A stretch of 7,574 nt of DNA from an uncultured Granulicatella sp. GTDB lineage: Bacteria; Bacillota; Bacilli; Lactobacillales; Aerococcaceae. Of this stretch, positions 1-5,430 are shown one piece after another; position 1 is the stretch's first letter, and each line of letters starts with the position of its first letter. The notes under the pieces were generated by a model that was not told the DNA's origin, searched no databases, and saw only the letters and a program-made list of their open reading frames with translations. Made by a program: the position numbers and the translations under genes. The DNA lies in contig CALATC010000233.1 in assembly GCA_937891475.1 (NCBI GenBank), positions 1-7,574 of the forward strand, given 5' to 3'.

Positions 1-290
1 AAATAATGATGGTCAGCAGCAATTTGAGAAATCCCTCGAATAACTTCAGGGAAGAAAGAGTTTTGATAAAACGCATCTGTATCCCTTGGAAGAACAACGC
101 CAATGACATTTGTTTTATTACTAGCTAAACTTCGTGCATTGAAATTAGGATGATAATTAAGAGTTTCCATTGCTTGTCGAACTCTTTTTTTAGTTGCTTG
201 ACTAATACTTGATTTATCTTGAATTACTCGTGTAACCGTTGAAGGTGATACTTCCGCTAGACGTGCAACATCCTTAATCGTGACAGCCAT
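1..290 (-). CDS. malR: LacI-family maltose operon repressor MalR, N-terminal part (cut by window edge)
   Basis: This is a DNA-binding transcriptional repressor, expected to control the two divergent mal units here and to release DNA when maltose or a maltodextrin is bound. The 96 visible residues start MAVTIKDVARLAEVSPSTVT. The LacI-type helix-turn-helix fills about residues 3-23, followed by the hinge helix with YHPNFNARSLAS at about 46-57 and the first strand of the periplasmic-binding-like sensor domain (NVIGVVLPRD, 61-70). The recognition helix reads STVTRVIQ where most LacI members have STVSRVL; the Thr variant is what I recall for streptococcal MalR. The ATG at 288-290 follows an AGGAGG seven bases upstream, which fixes the start. 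The gene lies on the same strand as the importer genes, behind a terminator hairpin, so it is probably expressed partly by readthrough. About 70% of the protein, including the effector pocket, lies outside the window, so the effector cannot be judged. The family call is very secure; the MalR name rests on context and recalled similarity. Confidence 0.88.
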   Translation of the reverse strand, partial: MAVTIKDVARLAEVSPSTVTRVIQDKSSISQATKKRVRQAMETLNYHPNFNARSLASNKTNVIGVVLPRDTDAFYQNSFFPEVIRGISQIAADHHY

Positions 291-322
291 TTATGTTCCT
301 CCTTTTTTAAAAAATTAACCAT

Positions 323-361
323 AAAAAATCTGGGCAGGAAAACAAAGTTAACCGGCCCAGA
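323..361 (-). terminator. Rho-independent terminator/attenuator between the distal permease gene and malR
   Basis: On the minus strand TCTGGGC (361-355) pairs with GCCCAGA (335-329). Two more G-C pairs follow inside after a single mismatch, leaving a loop of about 13 bases, and the stem is followed at once by six T residues (328-323). It begins about 13 bases after the permease stop codon. It should end the importer transcript, but malR starts only 33 bases beyond it on the same strand and I see no convincing separate malR promoter. It may therefore act as a partial terminator that lowers malR expression relative to the importer. Confidence 0.85.
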
Positions 362-373
362 GTAAAAATCATC

Positions 374-1249
374 TTAAGATTTGATAGCTCCGTCAACCAT
401 ACCTTTCATGATATGTTTTTGAGCGATTAAGAATAGGATAATGACTGGTAACATAATTAATAGAGTAGATGTTAAAATCATATCCCATTGTTTTGTAAAT
501 GATCCTGCAAAGTTAGATACTGCGATTGGAAGTGTTTGAATTGCATTCCCTTTACCTAATAATAATAGAGGTAATAAGAAGTCGTTCCAAATCCAAATAC
601 CATTTAAAATTAAAATTGTGACATAGATTGGTTTTAAAATTGGTAATACAACATAGAAGAATGTTTGCATTTTATTACATCCATCTAATTCAGCAGCTTC
701 TTCGATTTCTAGTGGAACACCTTTGATAAATCCATGGAACATGAATACTGATAGAGACATCCCAAAACCAGTATAAGCGAAGATGATACCTGGATAAGTA
801 CGTAATAAGCTAAATCCAAATAATGGATTTGTAATTGTGTCACTTAAAATTTTGAACCAAGTAACTAATGGATACATTACAACTTGGAATGGAATTACCA
901 TTGATGCTACAAAGATAAAGAATACAACAGTTGATAATTTAGAACGGTAACGAACTAATCCCCAAGCAGCTAATGCTGAGAATAGAGTGATTGTTACTAA
1001 AGAAATAACTGTAATAATTGTTGAAGCAAAGAATGATGATGGGTATTTAATGGAAGGGTTGTTCCAAATTGTTACCGCATTTGTCCAAAGTTGTCCGAAA
1101 CTTGCTGGCCATGATAATGGACTTGCTAAGATTTCAGCAGAGCTTTTAGCTGAGTTAACCACTAATAAAAAGATTGGACTTAAGAATAATAGGAATAAAA
1201 CAGCTCCAAAAATTTCTAAAAGTAATAAGCCGAGTTTTTGTTTTTTCAT
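374..1249 (-). CDS. Carbohydrate ABC transporter permease, CUT1 family (MalG-like)
   Basis: This is one of the two membrane subunits of an ABC sugar importer. It is 291 residues long, typical for MalG-type subunits, with six hydrophobic segments at about 11-31, 73-98, 107-130, 153-173, 202-222 and 257-277. The cytoplasmic EAA loop, where the ATPase docks, reads EEAAELDGCNKMQTFF at 183-198 with Gly190 in place, followed by P203 and P207. The C-terminus (KGMVDGAIKS) is the usual short cytoplasmic tail. The ATG (1247-1249) overlaps the stop of the upstream permease gene by one base (TAATG). Its AAGGAG ribosome site (1261-1266) lies inside the end of that gene, so translational coupling is likely. 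A terminator follows. Substrate: maltose/maltodextrin is likely from malR, malQ and malP nearby, but the protein does not resemble streptococcal MalD as I recall it, so another alpha-glucoside is possible and I give no symbol. Confidence 0.9.
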   Translation of the reverse strand: MKKQKLGLLLLEIFGAVLFLLFLSPIFLLVVNSAKSSAEILASPLSWPASFGQLWTNAVTIWNNPSIKYPSSFFASTIITVISLVTITLFSALAAWGLVRYRSKLSTVVFFIFVASMVIPFQVVMYPLVTWFKILSDTITNPLFGFSLLRTYPGIIFAYTGFGMSLSVFMFHGFIKGVPLEIEEAAELDGCNKMQTFFYVVLPILKPIYVTILILNGIWIWNDFLLPLLLLGKGNAIQTLPIAVSNFAGSFTKQWDMILTSTLLIMLPVIILFLIAQKHIMKGMVDGAIKS

Positions 1250-2175
1250 TATAAGTCAATCTCCTTCCGTTTAGTGATTGTTGTTTGAACAACACTAATA
1301 ACTACTAAGATGAAGAATAGAATAACTGCACGAGCTTGACCTTGTGCCATTAAGTTATCTCCAGAGGCAGTGTTATAAATGTTCATTGTAATAAACTCTG
1401 TACTTTGGATAGCTTTATCATGCCATAATAGAGATGGTCCACCACCAGTAAGTGAGAAGTTTACATCGAAAATTTTAAATGAGTTTGTAATTGTTAAGAA
1501 TAGTGATACCGTAAATGCAGGCATTACCATTGGGATAATAATATGTTTTAATCTTTGGAAAGCATTTGCTCCATCAAGAGAAGCAGATTCTACTAAACTT
1601 GAAGGTACATTTTGTAATGCTGCAAAGTAAATCATCATAATATAACCAGCATATTGCCAAGTATTTGTAATAATTAATGCCAATACAGCTAATTTAACGT
1701 CACCTAAAAATAGATTTTCTACTAAGAACTGACTACCAATTGCTGAACCTAAAGCAGGGAATACTGAGTTATAAATGAATTGCCAAATATACCCTAATAC
1801 AAGTCCCCCGATAAGGTTAGGAATAAAGAATCCAGCTCTGAAAATTTCACTTAATTTAATTTTACTAGATACTAGTAAAGCTAAACCGAATGATACAAAG
1901 TTTACAACGACTACGTTAAATAATGCGAAAATTACAGTAATCATTAATGAATATTGGAAACGAGTATCAGCAAAGCTGTCTGTAAAGTTTTTTAATCCAA
2001 CAAAGTTAATTTTAGTTTGAGTAACACTCTTCCAGTCTGTTAGGGAATAATAGAAACCTAAGAAGAAAGGTACAATAATTACGAGTGCGAAAATGATAAA
2101 TGCCGGTAGCACAAGCCAGTAAAAGGTACGTCTTGCGCGATCGTCACGACTAAGAGCTTTTTTATTCTTAGACAT
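1249..2175 (-). CDS. Carbohydrate ABC transporter permease, CUT1 family (MalF-like)
   Basis: This is the partner membrane subunit of the sugar importer. Its 308 residues begin with a basic cytoplasmic stretch (MSKNKKALSRDDRARR), followed by membrane segments at about 18-43, 77-102, 114-135, 160-184, 213-232 and 282-300. The EAA loop is ESASLDGANAFQRLKHIIIP at 196-215, with Gly202 and Pro215 conserved. The TGGGP motif at 243-247 before the last membrane segment is typical of this permease family. It lacks the extra N-terminal helices and the large periplasmic loop of enterobacterial MalF, as expected for Gram-positive members. The start at 2175 is preceded by AGGAGG (2185-2190) with nine bases between. 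It is separated from the upstream binding-protein gene by 99 bases holding a hairpin, and overlaps the next permease gene by one base. No ATPase gene follows. Family assignment is firm; the transported sugar is inferred from neighbours. Confidence 0.9.
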   Translation of the reverse strand: MSKNKKALSRDDRARRTFYWLVLPAFIIFALVIIVPFFLGFYYSLTDWKSVTQTKINFVGLKNFTDSFADTRFQYSLMITVIFALFNVVVVNFVSFGLALLVSSKIKLSEIFRAGFFIPNLIGGLVLGYIWQFIYNSVFPALGSAIGSQFLVENLFLGDVKLAVLALIITNTWQYAGYIMMIYFAALQNVPSSLVESASLDGANAFQRLKHIIIPMVMPAFTVSLFLTITNSFKIFDVNFSLTGGGPSLLWHDKAIQSTEFITMNIYNTASGDNLMAQGQARAVILFFILVVISVVQTTITKRKEIDL

Positions 2176-2223
2176 GTTAGGGTTCCTCCTTTTATGTATT
2201 GCTGAGGTATTAATAACAGCAAA

Positions 2224-2253
2224 CCCACAACGACCGTTGTAAGTAGTTGTGGG
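2224..2253 (-). promoter_or_regulatory. Intercistronic hairpin between binding-protein and permease genes
   Basis: CCCACAAC and GTTGTGGG form a perfect 8-bp stem around a 14-base loop, inside the 99-base gap between the lipoprotein stop and the permease start. The loop carries a further ACAAC on the minus strand that could instead pair with the distal GTTGT through a four-base loop, giving two mutually exclusive hairpins. Only a weak T-run follows (TTTGCTGTT), so it is not a classic full terminator. In importer operons such hairpins commonly protect or partly terminate the transcript so that binding protein exceeds permease; that role is inferred here. Confidence 0.7.
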
Positions 2254-2274
2254 CCTGTGTTACATACTTAATTG

Positions 2275-3576
2275 TTATTTTTGAAGTAAGCTTGGTACTT
2301 CTTTGATTTGATTTGTGATCAATTCTTGGAATTTAGCTTTGTCGATTGAACCTTGAGCGTATTGTCCGTAGATTGGTCCTAATTTACCCATTAAGAAGTT
2401 ATCAGGCATGAAGTATGGGTTATCAAATGAATATACTGGTTTTTTAGCAGCAACCCATTCAGCTAAGAATTTAGATAATGGAGCGCTAGGCATTTCTTTA
2501 GAAGTAGTGAATGCTGAGATCATGTTAGCTTTGTTTACTGTGTAATCTTGACCTTCTTTAGTATCAACTAAGTCAGAGAAGAATTTGTTGATTGAATCTA
2601 AAGCTTTAGTATCTTTGTTAACTACATAGTAAGATGGAGCACCAATGAATAATCCATCAGCATTTTTGTCTTTACCTAAAGTTTGGTAAGGGATGAATCC
2701 CATTTCGAATTTAGCATTTAATTGTTTTAAGTTAGGATCTTTCCAGTTACCTTGGTGTAAGAATGCTGCTTTACCACTAGCAAATGCAGAGTCCATATCT
2801 TCTTGTGTACCAACTGTTAATAATTTTTTCTCAGTGTGTTTGAATAATAATTCAACCCAGTCAGCATAGTTTGATAAACGAGCTGGATCAGTTTCACCTT
2901 TAACTACTTGTTGAGTAATTGTACGGTCGCCGTTTGGTAAACCAGAACTTAAGTAAGCAGCGAAGTCGTGGATACCCATGATCCAAGTTTCACCTTCTTT
3001 AGTAGCAGTAGCTACTACTGTAGATAAACCTAATTCATCTTTTTTGCTTTCTAATGTATCCATTGCTTTTTGAACTGCATCAAATGAAGTTAATGAAGCA
3101 GGGTCGATTCCAGCTTTAGATAATACTTCTTTATTATAAGCTAAACCATAACCTTCAACAGATACTGGGAATCCATAAACGTCATTTCCTTGTTTGAATT
3201 CGAATTCTGTTTTGTCAATCCAGTCACCTTTAAGTGGTTGTAAGTTGTCTTTCCATAAGTCGTATCCAGCTTGACCTTCAATTACGAATACGTCTGGAGC
3301 AGTTCCAGCAGTAAATTCAGTTTTTAATTGATCTGAAATTTTACATGAACCAGAACATGTTTTAATATTTACTGTAACTCCGTTTTTGTCGCCCCATTCT
3401 TTAGCGTATGCTGTTAAGGCATCTTGAATTTCACTCTTGTTACTATATAAAGTGAATTCTTTTTTACCTTCAGAAGATCCTCCTTTTGAAGAGTCTGTTG
3501 ATTTGCTGCCGCAAGCTGCTAATGCTAAACCAGCTAAGCCGACAACGAATGATTTTTTAAGCCATGTGTTTGCCAT
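2275..3576 (-). CDS. Sugar-binding lipoprotein of CUT1 ABC importer (MalE/MalX-type role)
   Basis: This is the extracellular solute-binding component that captures an oligosaccharide and delivers it to the two permeases. The 433 residues start with a lipoprotein signal peptide: basic LKKS, a hydrophobic core, and lipobox LAAC with the lipidated Cys at 22, followed by a Ser/Gly/Lys-rich linker (23-39). The mature domain has family 1 solute-binding features: TAPDVFVIEG at 92-101, YGLAYNKEVLSKAGID at 143-158, and FASGKAAFLHQGNW at 265-278. Cys74 and Cys78 (CSGSC) are the only other cysteines and may form a disulfide. I chose the ATG at 3576, giving MANTWLKK, because GGGAGG lies eight bases upstream and the lipobox then falls at residue 22. 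A longer in-frame reading from 3663 would begin upstream of the predicted transcript start. The gene is first in its operon. The sequence is unlike streptococcal MalX as I remember it, so the maltodextrin substrate is inferred from context. Confidence 0.9.
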   Translation of the reverse strand: MANTWLKKSFVVGLAGLALAACGSKSTDSSKGGSSEGKKEFTLYSNKSEIQDALTAYAKEWGDKNGVTVNIKTCSGSCKISDQLKTEFTAGTAPDVFVIEGQAGYDLWKDNLQPLKGDWIDKTEFEFKQGNDVYGFPVSVEGYGLAYNKEVLSKAGIDPASLTSFDAVQKAMDTLESKKDELGLSTVVATATKEGETWIMGIHDFAAYLSSGLPNGDRTITQQVVKGETDPARLSNYADWVELLFKHTEKKLLTVGTQEDMDSAFASGKAAFLHQGNWKDPNLKQLNAKFEMGFIPYQTLGKDKNADGLFIGAPSYYVVNKDTKALDSINKFFSDLVDTKEGQDYTVNKANMISAFTTSKEMPSAPLSKFLAEWVAAKKPVYSFDNPYFMPDNFLMGKLGPIYGQYAQGSIDKAKFQELITNQIKEVPSLLQK

Positions 3577-3584
3577 TATTTTTT

Positions 3585-3590
3585 CCTCCC
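3585..3590 (-). promoter_or_regulatory. Ribosome binding site that fixes the lipoprotein start
   Basis: GGGAGG on the minus strand sits eight bases before the ATG at 3576. It supports this start over the in-frame ATG at 3663, which would add 29 residues ahead of the signal peptide and whose codons overlap the promoter. Confidence 0.85.
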
Positions 3591-3602
3591 TTGAGATATA
3601 TT

Positions 3603-3629
3603 CAGTTAACGCAAACGATTTCTTAACTG
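3603..3629 (-). promoter_or_regulatory. Operator 1, GCAAACGATTTC core nested in a larger dyad, 5' leader of the importer operon
   Basis: The core GCAAACGATTTC (3611-3622) has the central CG and AAA/TTT flanks of LacI-family operators. It is embedded in a wider inverted repeat, CAGTTAA (3603-3609) and TTAACTG (3623-3629), centred on nearly the same base. It lies immediately downstream of the predicted transcript start (about 3628), a position suited to roadblock repression, and would also fold as a hairpin at the very 5' end of the mRNA. MalR is the likely ligand because its gene is in the same locus. Confidence 0.65.
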
Positions 3630-3634
3630 GCTTT

Positions 3635-3663
3635 AGTATACCCCTTTCAGAAATCGTTTGCAA
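3635..3663 (-). promoter_or_regulatory. Sigma-A promoter of the importer operon
   Basis: On the minus strand the -35 element TTGCAA (3663-3658) and the -10 element TATACT (3640-3635) are separated by exactly 17 bases. The matches to consensus are 4 of 6 and 5 of 6. Transcription should start near 3628, giving a leader of about 50 bases before the lipoprotein ATG. Operator 2 covers part of the -35 element and the spacer, so a bound repressor would block RNA polymerase. Confidence 0.8.
3649..3661 (-). promoter_or_regulatory. Operator 2, GCAAACGATTTCT core overlapping the importer -35 region
   Basis: Read on the minus strand, this is the same 13-base sequence as bases 3611-3623 on the plus strand, so operators 1 and 2 form an inverted pair flanking the -10 element with centres 39 bp apart. 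With its flanks (TTGCAAACGATTTCT) it matches the CcpA cre consensus WTGNAANCGNWNNCA at all fixed positions except the last, so MalR, CcpA or both could bind. LacI-family operators and cre sites share this core, and sequence alone does not separate them. Confidence 0.7.
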
Positions 3664-3689
3664 GAGTTTTTTTGCAAAAAAATAAAAAA

Positions 3690-3704
3690 ATTTAGCGTTT
3701 ACAT
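3690..3704 (-). promoter_or_regulatory. Candidate cre (CcpA) site upstream of the importer promoter
   Basis: The minus strand reads ATGTAAACGCTAAAT. It fits the first eleven positions of the cre consensus WTGNAANCGNWNNCA and misses only the final CA. It lacks the GCAAACGATT core shared by the three operators, which suggests a different ligand. The position is about 62-76 bases upstream of the predicted transcript start. The imperfect 3' half keeps confidence modest. Confidence 0.4.
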
Positions 3705-3767
3705 TTTTGGTGAGGGAATTTAATTCAAAAAAATCAAGCTATATATAGAAGAGATTTTTTCTTTTTA

Positions 3768-3795
3768 GTGACAATTTTTTTATGGCTTTTATAAA
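3768..3795 (+). promoter_or_regulatory. Possible second, upstream promoter for malQP
   Basis: GTGACA (3768-3773) and TATAAA (3790-3795) each match the sigma-A hexamers at 5 of 6 positions, but the spacer is 16 bases. The start would be near 3802, upstream of operator 3, so repressor there would act as a roadblock rather than directly block polymerase binding. In DNA this AT-rich, chance matches are common. Confidence 0.4.
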
Positions 3796-3810
3796 AAAAT
3801 AAATTTCTAC

Positions 3811-3839
3811 TTGCATTTTTATTTTTTTTCTACTAGTAT
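3811..3839 (+). promoter_or_regulatory. Probable MalR-controlled promoter of malQP
   Basis: TTGCAT (3811-3816) and TAGTAT (3834-3839) are separated by 17 bases. Each matches consensus at 4 of 6 positions. The predicted start near 3846 falls inside operator 3 (3844-3855), the arrangement expected for a repressible promoter and the main reason to prefer it. The leader would be about 60 bases. Confidence 0.6.
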
Positions 3840-3843
3840 TAAA

Positions 3844-3855
3844 GCAAACGATTGC
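3844..3855 (+). promoter_or_regulatory. Operator 3, GCAAACGATTGC on the malQP transcript start
   Basis: This is the most symmetrical of the three copies: GCAAAC and GATTGC are inverted repeats at five of six positions around a central CG. It shares GCAAACGATT with operators 1 and 2. It lies just behind the -10 element of the probable malQP promoter, so occupancy by MalR should repress malQ and malP together with the importer. Confidence 0.72.
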
Positions 3856-3908
3856 GTAATTGAAAGACTACGTATCTAAAATTAATAAAGAAAAGAGGAG
3901 TAATACTT

Positions 3909-5405
3909 ATGAAGGAAAGACAATCTGGTGTGTTAATGCATATTTCATCTTTACCAGGGAAATATGGAATTGGTTCATTCGGAAAATCTGCTTACGATTT
4001 TGTTGATTTTTTAGTACGTAGTAAGCAAACTTATTGGCAAATTTTACCATTAGGAACAACTAGTTATGGAGATTCGCCATACCAATCATTTTCAGCATTT
4101 GCTGGGAATACACATTTTTTAGATTTTGAGACTTTTGTAAAAGAAGGTTTATTAACTGAAGATGAATTAGCAGGAAATTGGGGAGATGATTCTACTACTG
4201 TTGATTATGCTTTGGTTTATGAAAAAAGAAGACCTATTTTAGAAAAAGTAGTTCAACGTTTCTTAGAAAAAGAAGATTTAACAGATTACCATCGTTTTGT
4301 GGAAGAAAAAGCAGAATGGTTAGAACCATTTGCTGAGTATATGGCGATTAAAGAGAGTTTTGATATGAAGAGTTGGTCGAAATGGACTGATGAAGATATT
4401 AAACGTCGTAAACCTGAAGCTTTAGCTACTTATCGTGAAAAATTAGCAGATAAATTGGAGTATCATCGTGTGACTCAATATTTGTTTGATAAACAATGGA
4501 AAGCATTAAAACAATATGCGAATGAACATCATATTCAAATTATTGGAGATATGCCGATTTATGTAGCCGAAGATAGTGTAGAAATGTGGGCTACCCCTCA
4601 TTACTTTAAAACAGATGAAGTTGGAAATGCAGCTTGTGTAGCAGGTTGCCCGCCAGATGGCTTCTCACCATTAGGACAATTATGGGGAAATCCAATTTAT
4701 AATTGGAGAGCGATGAAGTTAGACGGCTTTACTTGGTGGATTAAACGATTGAAAGCGAGCTTTGAATTGTTTGATGTAGTCAGAATTGACCACTTCCGTG
4801 GATTTGCAGCTTATTGGGAAATTCCTGCAGGTGCAACAGATGCTACTGGTGGTGAATGGGTAAAAGGTCCAGGATTTGATTTGTTTGAAGCGGTGAAAAA
4901 TGAACTTGGTGATTTACCGATTATTGCTGAAGATTTAGGTTTTATGGATGATGCAGTTATTGAATTACGTGAAGCGACTGGTTTCCCTGGAATGAAAATT
5001 TTAGAATTTGGATTCATGGGTTCAGAGCCAAGTAGCACGGATTTACCTCATTATTATCCAGTAAATTCTGTTTCTTATACTGGAACGCATGACAATGATA
5101 CAGTACTAGGATGGTATGATTCTGCATCAGAGGAAGAACGCGATTTCTGTAATCGTTATTTAAACCGTACAGAAGAACCAATTAGCTATGCTATGTTAAG
5201 AAGTTTATACGGTTCAGTAAGTAAGATGACCATAGCAACAATGCAAGATTTATTACAATTAGATACATCAGCTCGTATGAATATTCCAAGCACTCTTGGT
5301 GGAAATTGGGTGTGGAGAATGCAAGAAGGAGATATTACACAAGAAGTGGAAGATTTCCTATTAGAGATTACAGAATTGTATGATCGTTCAAACGAACAGT
5401 TGTAG
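3909..5405 (+). CDS. malQ: 4-alpha-glucanotransferase (amylomaltase), GH77
   Basis: This cytosolic enzyme transfers alpha-1,4-glucan segments between maltodextrins, converting maltose and maltotriose into longer chains plus free glucose; it is called MalM in streptococci. The 498 residues match the usual length of about 500 for short bacterial GH77. The N-terminus has GVLMHISSLPGKYGIGSFG (7-25) and the substrate-channel motif GDSPYQSFSAFAGN (54-67). GDMPIYVAEDS is at 213-223 and PPDGFSPLGQLWGNPIYNW at 248-266. The catalytic set is complete: nucleophile Asp294 in RIDHFRG, acid/base Glu341 in IIAEDLG, and Asp395 in GTHDNDT. The ATG at 3909 follows GAGGAG by eight bases. malP begins 25 bases after the stop with no terminator between, so the two are co-transcribed. 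Operator 3 at the promoter implies MalR control. Nothing is broken or unusual in it. Confidence 0.97.
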   Translation: MKERQSGVLMHISSLPGKYGIGSFGKSAYDFVDFLVRSKQTYWQILPLGTTSYGDSPYQSFSAFAGNTHFLDFETFVKEGLLTEDELAGNWGDDSTTVDYALVYEKRRPILEKVVQRFLEKEDLTDYHRFVEEKAEWLEPFAEYMAIKESFDMKSWSKWTDEDIKRRKPEALATYREKLADKLEYHRVTQYLFDKQWKALKQYANEHHIQIIGDMPIYVAEDSVEMWATPHYFKTDEVGNAACVAGCPPDGFSPLGQLWGNPIYNWRAMKLDGFTWWIKRLKASFELFDVVRIDHFRGFAAYWEIPAGATDATGGEWVKGPGFDLFEAVKNELGDLPIIAEDLGFMDDAVIELREATGFPGMKILEFGFMGSEPSSTDLPHYYPVNSVSYTGTHDNDTVLGWYDSASEEERDFCNRYLNRTEEPISYAMLRSLYGSVSKMTIATMQDLLQLDTSARMNIPSTLGGNWVWRMQEGDITQEVEDFLLEITELYDRSNEQL

Positions 5406-5430
5406 GGTAAACAAATAGAAGGAGACAAAA

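Larger units (their letters stand above)
3577..3908. other. Divergent mal control region (332 bp, no gene)
   Basis: This non-coding stretch separates the importer operon from malQP. It holds the promoters and operator cores listed separately, numerous A and T runs of 5-8 bases (for example around 3676-3690, 3726-3733, 3775-3780, 3794-3799 and 3822-3829), and a 10-bp perfect palindrome CTATATATAG at 3739-3748 of unknown meaning. I found no plausible small protein, RNA gene or terminator in it. Confidence 0.85.

Noticed and set aside
987..1274. Plus-strand reading frames opposite the importer genes (987-1274, 1379-1630, 1775-2020, 3437-3685)
   Set aside because: All are antisense to well-supported genes or run into the control region, with no domain; treated as chance frames.
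3577..3663. 29-residue N-terminal extension of the sugar-binding lipoprotein starting at 3663
   Set aside because: It has no ribosome site, overlaps the -35 element, lies upstream of the predicted transcript start, and would bury the lipoprotein signal peptide; the ATG at 3576 has GGGAGG and a proper signal peptide.
3739..3748. Perfect palindrome CTATATATAG as a regulator site or -10 element
   Set aside because: It is a simple alternating AT sequence likely to occur by chance here, and no suitable -35 element or matching second copy was seen; mentioned only as part of the control region.
4811..5038. Short minus-strand frames inside malQ and malP (4811-5038, 6251-6442)
   Set aside because: They are fully inside conserved coding regions of GH77 and GT35 enzymes, with no independent support.
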